Assembly (NCBI RefSeq): GCF_003585765.1
Contig: NZ_CP021235.1
Coordinates: 3,844,001 to 3,908,000, forward strand
Direction of reading: 5' to 3'
DNA length: 64,000 nt
From: Pontibacter actiniarum
GTDB taxonomy: Bacteria > Bacteroidota > Bacteroidia > Cytophagales > Hymenobacteraceae
The notes beneath the pieces are model-generated. The model ran no database searches. It saw only the letters and a program-made list of their open reading frames with translations, and was not told the DNA's origin. The translations under genes and the position numbers were made by a program. Shown here piece after piece: positions 33,388 through 42,192 of the stretch; the stretch's first letter is position 1, and every line of letters begins with the position of its first letter.

Positions 33388-34722
33388 CTATTTCGGTTGA
33401 GCTGACTTTGGCAGGTAGTGTAGCACTACACGGTTGTCTTTAGTGAGGTACTCCTTCGCTACGCGCTGGATGTCATCTTTCGTCACCTTCATGTAGCGCT
33501 GTAGCTCTGTATTGATCAGGTTGGCATCACCGAAGTATACAGCATAGTTGGCAAGGCTTTCGGCACGGCCAGCTACAGTGCTGTTCTGCTGCACAAAGCT
33601 GCTCTCAATCTGGTTCTGTAGTTTCTGGAACTCACGGTCAGAAAGCGGTTCTGTTTTTACGCGCTCAATCTCTGCGTTCATGGCTTTCTCCAAGTCATCT
33701 ACTTCTACACCCATATTGGCGATAGCAAACGTCAGGAATAGGCCCGGATCTTCTGTTGGGAAAGGAATAGAAGCTGCAGCCACAGCTTTCTGCTGCTTAT
33801 CTACCAGTGCCTTTGGCAGGCGAGCACTCTCACCACCAGATAGCAATGTAGTCAGCATAGAAAGTGCATAGAAATCATCCGTTCCCTGCTCCGGTACATG
33901 GTATGCCTGGATAACAGCTGGCAACTGAATGTTATCGTAAACAGTTTTACGGCGCTCTTCTGTCTGCTTAGGCTCTACCACGTTAGGGCGAGGTATTTCT
34001 TTGGTGCCTTTCGGAATACCAGCAAAATACTTCTCGATCATCTTTTTGGTTTCCTCTATGTTGATGTCGCCGGCGATAGAAAGCGTCGCATTGTTTGGCA
34101 CATAGAAGGTCTTGTAGAAATCACGGAACTCGTCGATGCTGGCAGCATTCAAATCTTCAAAAGAACCGATTGGCATTGTTTTGTAAGGGTGCTCTTTGAA
34201 GGCAAGCGAGAACACATTCTCACCCATAGAACCGTAAGGCTGGTTATCGATACGCTCACGCTTCTCTTCCTGTACTACTTTGCGCTGCGTCTCCACACCT
34301 ACTTGGTCAATCTTGGCGTGCTTCATACGCTCTGCTTCCAGCCAAAGGCCAAGCTCAACCTGGTTAGACGGCAGCAATTCGTAATAGTAAGTACGGTCGA
34401 AAGAAGTGTTGGCATTAAGCGCGCCACCAGCTTTTTGTACCAGTGAGCTATACTCCCCACGGTCAATGTTCTCAGTGCCCTCAAACATCAGGTGCTCAAA
34501 AAAGTGTGCAAAGCCTGAGCGTCCTGCTACCTCGTCCTTAGAGCCTACGTGGTACAGCACTGACACTGCTACGTTAGGCGTAGATTTGTCCTGGTGCAGG
34601 ATTACGTGCAGGCCGTTCGGGAGCGTGTACTCCGTGAACTCAATCTTGTTGCTCTTGCTCTGCGCCATCGCCGCCAGGCTGGTGGCACACCACAAAAGGC
34701 AGATGATAAACTTGCGTTTCAT
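33388..34722 (-). CDS. M16-family zinc peptidase, catalytic subunit
   Basis: Periplasmic M16B peptidase of 444 residues with a signal peptide ending AAMAQ. The inverted zinc motif HFFEH is intact at 73-77 and the third ligand lies in VVQEEKRER (about 149-157). The C-terminal half lacks the Arg/Tyr substrate-binding pair, which the neighbouring subunit has. The two proteins therefore look like the complementary subunits of a heterodimer, as in mitochondrial processing peptidase and the paired bacterial enzymes of Sphingomonas. Transcribed first of the pair. Confidence 0.95.
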   Translation of the reverse strand: MKRKFIICLLWCATSLAAMAQSKSNKIEFTEYTLPNGLHVILHQDKSTPNVAVSVLYHVGSKDEVAGRSGFAHFFEHLMFEGTENIDRGEYSSLVQKAGGALNANTSFDRTYYYELLPSNQVELGLWLEAERMKHAKIDQVGVETQRKVVQEEKRERIDNQPYGSMGENVFSLAFKEHPYKTMPIGSFEDLNAASIDEFRDFYKTFYVPNNATLSIAGDINIEETKKMIEKYFAGIPKGTKEIPRPNVVEPKQTEERRKTVYDNIQLPAVIQAYHVPEQGTDDFYALSMLTTLLSGGESARLPKALVDKQQKAVAAASIPFPTEDPGLFLTFAIANMGVEVDDLEKAMNAEIERVKTEPLSDREFQKLQNQIESSFVQQNSTVAGRAESLANYAVYFGDANLINTELQRYMKVTKDDIQRVAKEYLTKDNRVVLHYLPKSAQPK

Positions 34723-34997
34723 GTGTTTTTAAGTTGTTTTGATAAGAGTGAATCGGCATAAGCCGGTCTTGCAGACGCGATGCTGCAAAGTATAAAATTA
34801 GCGTTAAACTGGGGGAAAAGCCAGTTTACACCGGACGCAGAGCCGCTGTTTCGGCCAATCAAGGGCGGTTGCAGACGAACCTGTTGATTCCATAGACGAA
34901 CAGCCCCGCAGTAGTTTTGCCACAATGGCAAGCGGGGTTTCGGTGCAGAACAGGCAGGGGAGAAGCAAGTGCTTTACGTGCGTGCGCTATGCCTGCA

Positions 34998-36197
34998 TCA
35001 GAGCAACTGCTGCAGCTGGCTTACCACGTAGTTCTTCGGCACGTTTACCAAGAGCGACAGCACAAAAAAACAGAACAAGGCATACTTCACCCTCACGATC
35101 TCACGGGATGCATCCGGCAGTTTCACCAATGTGTACAGCAGGCCTATAAACACAGGAAAGCTGAAAGGCGACAGTAGTCTGTAGTCCAGCTCATCGAAAC
35201 GGGAAACTATGCGCAGCGCCAGAATCGCCCCCAGGTATAAAAAGGCGACACCAAAGCAAGCGGCAGAGAATCGGTCTGCCACGGCTTCCTGCCAGAAGCT
35301 GTAGCGTGTCCTCACCTGCACCACGATGTATAGCAGTAGCAGTAGCTGCAGCAAAGCAGTAGTATAAAGCAGGTAGTCCGGTTGGTTTTGCGCCCTGTAT
35401 TCCCGTATAACCAGAAACTCATTAAACAAGCCCTTAAGCAACATGAGCACAAAGCCTCCGGCACTTTCTGTTTCATCTTTCAGCCTGTCGAAGCCTGTTA
35501 TAAAGCCGCTTAGCCTGTAGTTCGTATACAGGTAAGCGGCTGCTAGCAACGCCAGCAGCGTGGTAACTACCAAGAGCTTGCCGGCCACTTTGTACTTGCG
35601 TTTGTAGCTCCAGTAGAGCCCCAGCAGCGCAGGCACCCCAAACGAGAACGCCCCCACATAGCGCAGCAGAAAGAGCGAAAGGCAGATCAGAAAGATAACC
35701 AGCACATGGCCGTTGGTGCCCCTGCCGGCCCATACCTGACTGGCCACGTACGCCAGCAACAGCAACCCCAGCAGAAAAGGGGCCTCAGACCAGGTAAAGC
35801 TGTACACTTCCAGGTACGTATAGGCGCCATACACAGACGCCAGCACAAAGGCATACTGGCGGCAAAGGTGCCGCAACAGCAGGAAGCCGGCCCCTATAAA
35901 AAGCAAGTTCAGTATCTTAGAGGCCCAGTACACATCCAGGCTCGTAACCTGTGAAAAGAGGTAAATGAGCACGGGGTAGCCAACAGGCCAGGCAGAAAAG
36001 TAGTGCCTGCCGGCCGTGCCTTCGTTTGGCACATAAAAGCCGTGCCCATCCTTTATGTTCTGGGCTAAATCAAGATAAGCCTGAGAGTCGGGGCTCACGT
36101 AGCCGGAGCCATGCACGTTAAGCCTGAAAAGGATAACTGCCACCATCACAGTGTACAGCAACAACAGCAACAGATCCGCCCTTCTAGATTTCTCCAT
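34998..36197 (-). CDS. GT-C-type membrane protein (glycosyltransferase 39-like)
   Basis: A 399-residue integral membrane protein with about ten hydrophobic segments. The first outer loop carries SGYVSPDSQAYLDLAQNI, the position where GT-C glycosyltransferases have their acidic catalytic motif, then AGRHYFSAWPVGYPVLIYLF. Such enzymes move sugars from a polyprenyl-phosphate donor to lipids or proteins on the outer face of the inner membrane. No sugar pathway genes are adjacent; it lies 3 bases after dgt, so they are co-transcribed. Confidence 0.7.
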   Translation of the reverse strand: MEKSRRADLLLLLLYTVMVAVILFRLNVHGSGYVSPDSQAYLDLAQNIKDGHGFYVPNEGTAGRHYFSAWPVGYPVLIYLFSQVTSLDVYWASKILNLLFIGAGFLLLRHLCRQYAFVLASVYGAYTYLEVYSFTWSEAPFLLGLLLLAYVASQVWAGRGTNGHVLVIFLICLSLFLLRYVGAFSFGVPALLGLYWSYKRKYKVAGKLLVVTTLLALLAAAYLYTNYRLSGFITGFDRLKDETESAGGFVLMLLKGLFNEFLVIREYRAQNQPDYLLYTTALLQLLLLLYIVVQVRTRYSFWQEAVADRFSAACFGVAFLYLGAILALRIVSRFDELDYRLLSPFSFPVFIGLLYTLVKLPDASREIVRVKYALFCFFVLSLLVNVPKNYVVSQLQQLL

Positions 36198-36200
36198 CCG

Positions 36201-37604
36201 CTAGTACATCCTCGGCAATTCAATGCCTTTAATCTTGCGGTACAGCCCCAGGGCCGCCTGGTCTGTGAGGCTGGCCACAAAGTCGGTGATGTGGATGATG
36301 CGCTCGTAAGCGGTGGCGGATTCGGGCAGCTGCAGGTACTGTGGCGGGATAAGCGCTGCCAGTTTCCGGTGGTGCCTGGACTCAGGCTTGAAAACAGCTT
36401 TTATCCCCGCATCCAGCAGGCCGCCCAGCACTTCAAAGCCGGCCGCCTCAATCTCCAGCACCGGGCGGTTCTGGTAGATCAACCTTACAGACAGGTCTTT
36501 GATCTCGTCCAGCACGGGCTTGCTGCTTACTTCGTTTATCAGCGGCTTATCATAGTTGCCTGCCAGTATCGCCTCTTCGTGCTGCAGAAAAATAGCGGTG
36601 GTTTCCTCTATCAGTTTATTGATGATGCGGGCGCGCAGGTAGCCAATCTCTTCTTTCCAATCGTAGAAGGTGAGGCTGGACTTGCGGTTCGGGTCGTCGT
36701 TCAGTATCTGGCGGAGCAGGTGCATACCCTGTTCCTGCGGCACCAGGCCCAGCTTCAGGCCATCCTCAAAATCGATGATGCGGTAGCAGATGTCGTCGGC
36801 GGCCTCTACCAGAAAGGCCAGTGGGTGGCGGTGGTAAAACACCTCCCCATCCTTGCCCTTCTTCAGCAGCCCCAACTCCTGTGCAATGGTGTTAAACCAC
36901 GCTTTCTCCGTCTGAAAAAAGCCATACTTCTTTTCGCTGGTACTCTTCGTGTCGGCTATTTTGGGCAGCGACTCCTTCGGGTATTTGGTAAAGGTAGCCA
37001 GGGTGGTGTAGGTCAGGCTAAGGCCGCTGTGGCTTACGCCGTCGGGCAACTGGCAGTGCGCCGGGTAAGTATACGTGAGCACTCTAAAACCGGCAGCGTT
37101 GCCTTCATAGTTACAAAGATCCGCTTTTTCGGCCGCTGTAAGCCCCTGCAAGTATGGCTGCGCCTCGTCGCTCTGGAAATAGGCTGAGATGGCATCCTCA
37201 CCGGAGTGGCCAAAGGGCGGGTTGCCGATATCGTGGGCGAGGCAGGCCGCGGCCACCACATCCCCAAAATCAGCCTCCTGTATATTTATATTCTTCTCCT
37301 CCGCCAGCTCCTGGTGCCGCTCCAAAATGCTTTTGCCCACAATGCGGCCCAACGAGCGCCCTACTACCGATGCCTCCAGGCTGTGCGTCAGGCGGGTGTG
37401 CACAAAGTCACTTTCCGGCATGGGCATCACCTGCGTCTTGTTCTGCAAGCGTCTGAAGGCTGAGGAGAACACGATACGGTCGTAGTCGCGCTGAAACTCG
37501 CCCCGGACCGATTCGTCCGAAGTATACTTTTTGTCTGTGGCCTCAAAGCGCTTCTTTGAGATAAGTTTGTCCCACGTGGTACTAGCGATGGTTGGCTGGC
37601 TCAT
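36201..37604 (-). CDS. dgt: dGTP triphosphohydrolase (dGTPase)
   Basis: HD-superfamily enzyme of 467 residues that hydrolyses dGTP (or other dNTPs) to the nucleoside and triphosphate. SSAFRRLQNKTQVMP, HTRLTHSLEASVVGRSLG and CLAHDIGNPPFGHSGEDA carry the metal-binding HD residues (His124-Asp125). ADDICYRIIDFEDGL is the second metal site. Length and order match type I-like dGTPases of Bacteroidota. It is the middle gene of a tight unit DUF3667-dgt-GT39-like (gaps of 9 and 3 bases). Confidence 0.96.
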   Translation of the reverse strand: MSQPTIASTTWDKLISKKRFEATDKKYTSDESVRGEFQRDYDRIVFSSAFRRLQNKTQVMPMPESDFVHTRLTHSLEASVVGRSLGRIVGKSILERHQELAEEKNINIQEADFGDVVAAACLAHDIGNPPFGHSGEDAISAYFQSDEAQPYLQGLTAAEKADLCNYEGNAAGFRVLTYTYPAHCQLPDGVSHSGLSLTYTTLATFTKYPKESLPKIADTKSTSEKKYGFFQTEKAWFNTIAQELGLLKKGKDGEVFYHRHPLAFLVEAADDICYRIIDFEDGLKLGLVPQEQGMHLLRQILNDDPNRKSSLTFYDWKEEIGYLRARIINKLIEETTAIFLQHEEAILAGNYDKPLINEVSSKPVLDEIKDLSVRLIYQNRPVLEIEAAGFEVLGGLLDAGIKAVFKPESRHHRKLAALIPPQYLQLPESATAYERIIHITDFVASLTDQAALGLYRKIKGIELPRMY

Positions 37605-37613
37605 GATATTATT

Positions 37614-38525
37614 TTACAGCATCACACTGATCATAAAGGTACCGATCAGGAAAACGGCAAGGGTAAAGACGTACACCAGGGTGAGCGGAATAAGCTTCAG
37701 GAGGGTTTTGAGATACGATGTTTTGTAGACTCTCTTTAAGGCAAAGTACAGGTACACCACCATCACCACCATCACCGCGTCCGTCAGGTCTAGCGGGATA
37801 ACGTAGGCAAGGCTAACGGCAACGATGATCAGTATAAAGTAAAAGGTGTGCAGGTGGATGGAGAACATCAGGTGCTCTACATAGTTGCGCCCCTTCCTGT
37901 AGAAGAACAGGTACAGCAGGTATCCGAAGAACGGCATGAGCAGAAACATCATGAACGAGGTGTTCTTCAGCATCTTTTGCAACGACTGGTCGCCGCCCTT
38001 GAAGAAGGTGGCGATCTTCACCTCGAGCTCCTCCGTATCCCCGGCGCCCACCTCCGTCGCCTTTGGCACCGCTGCGGAATCGGGACCGGCAACAACCTTT
38101 GCCACCGCTACCGGGTCTAAGCTGTCTGCGCTGACTCCTTTCAGGACCGGCAGCCTTTGCTCCAGCACCGCCTGCTCTTGCGGGGTTACGTTTATGGCCA
38201 TGGTGCCTTTGGTGGTGATGGCCAGCACAAAGAAGAAAACCAGGCTGACAAACACATACAGGCGGATAGGCGGCACATACGATGCGCGCTGCCCCGTGTT
38301 AAACTTCTCCGTAAGCAGGCCCGGCCGGAAGAGCAAGTACTTTAAGGTAACCCAAAACTTTGTGTCGTAATGCAGGGTTCCCTCCAGAAACTCCCACACC
38401 AGGTGCTTCACCGGCACGTTTAAGTCGTGGTTCTCCTGGCCGCAGTTGGGGCAGTAGTTGTTAACTTCTTCAAACGTGTAGCCACAGTTAGGGCATTGGG
38501 TAAACTTGCGTCTTTTCTTTTCCAT
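37614..38525 (-). CDS. DUF3667 membrane protein with N-terminal zinc ribbon
   Basis: A 303-residue protein. CPNCGYTF and CPNCGQEN form a zinc ribbon near the N-terminus, followed by HLVWEFLEGTLHYDTKFWVT and LLFRPGLLTEKFNTGQRASY, then PPIRLYVFVSLVFFF and more membrane helices, all typical of DUF3667. Function unknown. A TTG at 38543 could extend it by six residues; the ATG at 38525 is given. A -7/-33 pair lies upstream at 38563-38594. First gene of the unit with dgt. Confidence 0.88.
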   Translation of the reverse strand: MEKKRRKFTQCPNCGYTFEEVNNYCPNCGQENHDLNVPVKHLVWEFLEGTLHYDTKFWVTLKYLLFRPGLLTEKFNTGQRASYVPPIRLYVFVSLVFFFVLAITTKGTMAINVTPQEQAVLEQRLPVLKGVSADSLDPVAVAKVVAGPDSAAVPKATEVGAGDTEELEVKIATFFKGGDQSLQKMLKNTSFMMFLLMPFFGYLLYLFFYRKGRNYVEHLMFSIHLHTFYFILIIVAVSLAYVIPLDLTDAVMVVMVVYLYFALKRVYKTSYLKTLLKLIPLTLVYVFTLAVFLIGTFMISVML

Positions 38526-38562
38526 TTGGTGCTGCAGGGGCAAGTATGGCTTTTATCAAGCT

Positions 38563-38594
38563 CAAATATAGTTTTATACCTGTAATTATACCAA
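38563..38594 (-). promoter_or_regulatory. Candidate promoter of the DUF3667-dgt unit
   Basis: Minus strand: TATATTTG at 38570-38563 matches TAnnTTTG, with TTG at 38594-38592, 21 bases upstream. Leader of about 30 bases. Confidence 0.45.
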
Positions 38595-39281
38595 CTGTAT
38601 CGCTATAACAGCAGGTATGCGATAAAAAGCAGGCGGTAGAGCACCAAGTTTTTTTCCTGCCCATGTTACAACACAACAAGGCAAAGATCAACCGAAAACA
38701 GCTTTAGCAACGCCAGCAAGGGCTTTTACTCCCCTATGAGATAAGCAGGCGCACCACTGCCATGTTACAAATAAGTGTTAAAATACCTTGTGTTACAGAG
38801 AAGGGATGCCGAATTTTGACCCATCGCGCCAACCTTTTCAAGCTGGAAAACACTTTTTCGCTCTATCAAACCCTATGTGTGGCGGGTGTGTGGTTTTGTC
38901 CTTTTTCCATGTGTGGCAAACAAAAACACCGCAGCCTATTACCCTAGAAGGCAAGCAGCTAGCAATTTCCCCAGATTGCACGCTGCTTGCCTTTTCGTTT
39001 TCGGAGTTGGTCAGGCTCCGTCCTGCGCCTGGTGGCCGTACGTCCGCAGCCCCCTGTTACGCTTGGCCAAATTTCTCCTGCGCCGGCACACCTCCAGACA
39101 AAACCCATGTTACAATTAGGCAACATTCCAACTTTATGAGCGAACTGCCTACGGCTCAGTGTTAAAGCTGCTGGCGCGCCACAACAACGGCATGCCGCCA
39201 TCGTAAATCAAAGAGTGGAAGCACAATGCATTGTTGTTTTAATACTTTCTATGTTTCATAACTAAAACAGGAGGAATTATC
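38595..39281. other. Long intergenic region with CATGTTACAA words
   Basis: Nearly 690 bases without a convincing gene. CATGTTACAA occurs three times in the same orientation (38662-38671, 38761-38770, 39106-39115); ATGTTACAA also occurs at 8038-8046. The plus-strand frame 38788-39165 has a composition and start unlike the real genes here. The right end holds the hsp20 leader with a strong ribosome binding site at 39268-39274. Confidence 0.5.
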
Positions 39282-39749
39282 ATGGCAAATGTAGCAAAGA
39301 GAAATGGAGGGGCTTCGGCTCCGGCGCGTTCCGTGTTTTCAGACTTCTTTAGCGACATGGATCGCTTTTTTGAAAACGACATGTGGCGGCTGCCGACCCA
39401 GCGCAGACACCAGCTGATGGCAGACCTGCCGGCCACCAATATCCGCGAAAACGAAAGAGACTACAGCATAGAGGTGGCGGCCCCGGGTATGCAGAAAGAC
39501 GACTTTAACATTGAGGTAAACGAAGGCATGCTGACCATCAGCTCCCAGAAAGAGGCCAGCAACACAGAGGAGCAGGAGAACTACACCCGCCGGGAGTACA
39601 ACTACAGCTCGTTCAGCCGCTCTTTCCGTTTACCAAAGGGCATCAAAGAAGACAGTATTAAAGCCAGCTATAAGGATGGCATTCTGCACATTAACGTGCC
39701 CAAGGGGCAGGAGCGGGAAAAGCCCCGCCACCGCATTAACATCGAATAG
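39282..39749 (+). CDS. Hsp20/alpha-crystallin small heat-shock protein
   Basis: ATP-independent holdase chaperone of 155 residues. The alpha-crystallin domain spans about 48-145 with LPATNIRENERDYSIEVAAP, GMQKDDFNIEVNEGMLTIS and SFRLPKGIKEDSIKASYKDG; the C-terminal tail RHRINIE ends with the I-x-I motif used in oligomer assembly. The start has a strong CAGGAGG site 7 bases upstream. Single gene with its own bidirectional terminator; regulation by a heat-shock system cannot be seen directly. Confidence 0.96.
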   Translation: MANVAKRNGGASAPARSVFSDFFSDMDRFFENDMWRLPTQRRHQLMADLPATNIRENERDYSIEVAAPGMQKDDFNIEVNEGMLTISSQKEASNTEEQENYTRREYNYSSFSRSFRLPKGIKEDSIKASYKDGILHINVPKGQEREKPRHRINIE

Positions 39750-39772
39750 AAACACCAGAAACGACAGCGCAT

Positions 39773-39810
39773 CAAAAAGGGCGGAGAAGCAACACTCTCC
39801 GCCCTTTTTG
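39773..39810. terminator. Bidirectional terminator after hsp20
   Basis: Perfect 15-base stem CAAAAAGGGCGGAGA / TCTCCGCCCTTTTTG, loop of 8 bases, between convergent genes. Confidence 0.92.
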
Positions 39811-39838
39811 ATGCCACAGCCACCTTGCCTGCAGGCTG

Positions 39839-41998
39839 CTACAGCTTTAGGATGCGCTGCTGTCCGCTACGGGTGCCTTCCTGCCACTTCAGGATATAGA
39901 TTCCGCCGGCAATTCCGGTCAGGTCCAGCTCGACCGGCACGTTGGAGTCAGTCAGCTCCAGCACCACATCACGCACCAGCTGGCCTTTCATATCGTACAC
40001 CTGTATTTGCATGTCCGTTGTCCTGTCCACCAGGTACGAGAGCCTTAGCCGGTCTTCGTCTGCTGCCGTGAAAGGGTTCGGGTATACCCGGAGTATGCGC
40101 AGGTCGGCCGGGTTCAGCACCCGTACCCGTGGCGAAAAACTGTAGGTACCGTCGTTGTACACGACCCGCAGCCGGTAATAGCTCACCCCAGGCAGCGGCT
40201 CATTATCTACAAAGGTATAGTTCAGGTCCCCGTCCGGCCTAGGCCCGTCCGCATCGGTCGTGCCGATATCGGTAAAGTCAATGCCGTTGGGGCTGCGCTG
40301 TATCAGGAAATTATTCACGACCAGCTCGTTTCTGGTGGTCCAGCTGACGGCAACGGCATCGGGCGAGGTGAACTCCGCCTCCAGTGCCAGTATTTCCGGG
40401 GCAAGGTTACATTCCCCTTCAGGGTTAGGAATCATTGGCCCGGGCACGTTTCGGCAGTTGTATTCCCCTAGTGTTGCCCCGAGCAGTACGCTGTTGGCAA
40501 GCACCAGCTCCGCACCCGCAATATCCAGTGAGCTGAGGTCACGCACCAGCTGCTCCGACTCAATAGCGTAGAACATCACGGCCCGGACCAGGTTGACGTG
40601 GCCCAGCTGGTGGGCATGCCCGAGCTCATGCAGCATCACAGTCTCGAAGTCGAACTGCGGGCGCACAGGGGCGGCAGGGCCGTATTCCCAGTTAATGCTG
40701 TTGTTGATTTCCATATCGAACTCAGAAACCCAGAAAAGGGTGTCTGTTTCGCTGGGGCAGCCTTCGTAACGGCTAACAGTGCGGGCCAGTACGTTTGCCC
40801 CCACCACAGAAGTAGGAGCGAAACGGATAACCACCACGCCGTCGTCGGCTGCAACCTCCTTGCTGGTGGGGGAGCCGATCTCCCAGTTCACCTCCGAGGC
40901 GCACACCCAGGTATTCATGGCCCGGCGGAAACCCTCCTGCGCGGCCTGCCGGCTTTGCATACTTGGGGCGAAGTGAATATCGTACCCGCCGCCGTCCGGC
41001 CCGACCAGTATCGGCTGAAAAGACTTATCGTCGTAGTCTACGTTTGAGTAGGCGAACTCCAGGATAATTGGGTCCTGGGAGATAGCGCTGCCGCCGTTAT
41101 CCGTTACAACCCGGATTGGGCCTGAGCCTACTGTATTCTGATCCACTGTGATGGAGGGGATATACATCTGTATGCGCGTATTCGTCCAGGAGATGTACGC
41201 GTCCGGCAGCGGCCGCACGTAGGTCTGGCCGCCGTCATCGGCATTCTGAAACTCCACGGCGCCGTTGCCGCGGCTGCTGCCAAAGCCCGAGCCGTTGATC
41301 GTTAAAACCACGCCAGTGCCCGCACTGGCCACTTTTGGCGCAAAGGAGGAGATAGCCGGCGCCAGGGGCGCTGCCTGGCCCTGCTGCTGCCTCTGCTGAA
41401 TGGGGGCAGCCTGTAGTTTTTCATTTTCTGTAACGGTGCGGTAGCTCTGGCCGGTTTTTGCCCTTACTTCCTCATACAGTTTCTGCACGCTGCCGTAGCT
41501 ATCGAAAACACCGCGGGCGGTACGGTCCGCCATGTTGTACGCTACAAAGCCCTGCTGGCTGCCGTAGGCGCTAGTGCTCAGGGGGGTGCTGCCGGGGGTG
41601 CGTTGCAGCACCTGCTGGCGCTTCAGAAAGAACATGCCCTGCTGCCCCGGCTTCAGCATTAGCGCCGTGGAGTACACGTGCTTCTTCAGGCCAACGGTGC
41701 CCCCCTCCGTAATCACCTCCACCTCTCCGGCCTGCACTTCGCCTTTAAAGGACTTGTATACTTTTATGATGTTGGAAGTATAGATGTTCTCGTGGCGGGC
41801 ATCCCAAAACGACTTTTGCCGCACCACTTCTCCCTCTACCACTACATCGGCCTGCGCTACCCGCTCCTGCAGCGAGAGCGGCAGCATGTGTTGGGTATCG
41901 GAGGCAAGTGCGTGGCGGGCAACAAACAGCAGAGAAAGGAACAGCAGCGTAAGCGCAACGCGCCCACCTGCTACAGTCAGAGGGTACTTGTTAGCCAT
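39839..41998 (-). CDS. T9SS-exported matrixin-like metalloprotease with IPT/TIG domain
   Basis: Secreted protein of 719 residues. Order: signal peptide (to about 33); an N-terminal domain with ADVVVEGEVVRQKSFWDA; an IPT/TIG immunoglobulin-like domain (ISSFAPKVASAGTGVVLTIN); a zinc protease domain with VMLHELGHAHQLGHV (HExxHxxGxxH, matrixin/astacin type); a fibronectin-like segment (VSWTTRNELVVNNFLIQRSP); and a C-terminal T9SS sorting domain (LRVYPNPF ... GGIYILKW). It should be secreted and anchored or released by the type IX system. Substrate unknown. Single gene. Confidence 0.92.
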   Translation of the reverse strand: MANKYPLTVAGGRVALTLLFLSLLFVARHALASDTQHMLPLSLQERVAQADVVVEGEVVRQKSFWDARHENIYTSNIIKVYKSFKGEVQAGEVEVITEGGTVGLKKHVYSTALMLKPGQQGMFFLKRQQVLQRTPGSTPLSTSAYGSQQGFVAYNMADRTARGVFDSYGSVQKLYEEVRAKTGQSYRTVTENEKLQAAPIQQRQQQGQAAPLAPAISSFAPKVASAGTGVVLTINGSGFGSSRGNGAVEFQNADDGGQTYVRPLPDAYISWTNTRIQMYIPSITVDQNTVGSGPIRVVTDNGGSAISQDPIILEFAYSNVDYDDKSFQPILVGPDGGGYDIHFAPSMQSRQAAQEGFRRAMNTWVCASEVNWEIGSPTSKEVAADDGVVVIRFAPTSVVGANVLARTVSRYEGCPSETDTLFWVSEFDMEINNSINWEYGPAAPVRPQFDFETVMLHELGHAHQLGHVNLVRAVMFYAIESEQLVRDLSSLDIAGAELVLANSVLLGATLGEYNCRNVPGPMIPNPEGECNLAPEILALEAEFTSPDAVAVSWTTRNELVVNNFLIQRSPNGIDFTDIGTTDADGPRPDGDLNYTFVDNEPLPGVSYYRLRVVYNDGTYSFSPRVRVLNPADLRILRVYPNPFTAADEDRLRLSYLVDRTTDMQIQVYDMKGQLVRDVVLELTDSNVPVELDLTGIAGGIYILKWQEGTRSGQQRILKL

Positions 41999-42132
41999 AA
42001 AGAAGGGTATGGGTCATGTGGGCAATCAAACAATACTTTTACGCCAGCCGCGGGGCCAGTGGTTTATACTTACGCAAGTTTACACCATCGGGGATATATT
42101 GTTACGCACAAAGTAGCGCCCGCTACGTAACA

Positions 42133-42174
42133 GCAAAACACCCACCAGGTATATTTTTCGCTGGCGGGTGTTCT
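42133..42174 (-). terminator. Terminator after the M56 gene
   Basis: On the minus strand AACACCCGCCAG pairs with CTGGTGGGTGTT (one G-U pair), followed by TTGCTGTT; 18 bases after the stop. Confidence 0.6.
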
Positions 42175-42192
42175 GCTGCTGTGAAACTTAAG

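Noticed and set aside
36111-37187. Plus-strand open frame of 358 codons opposite dgt and the membrane protein gene
   Set aside because: The minus strand carries conserved dGTPase motifs over the same bases; the plus frame crosses two genes and has no family features.
38788-39165. Plus-strand frame of 125 codons in the long spacer before hsp20
   Set aside because: No signal, domain or start site, and it spans repeated words; composition unlike neighbouring genes.
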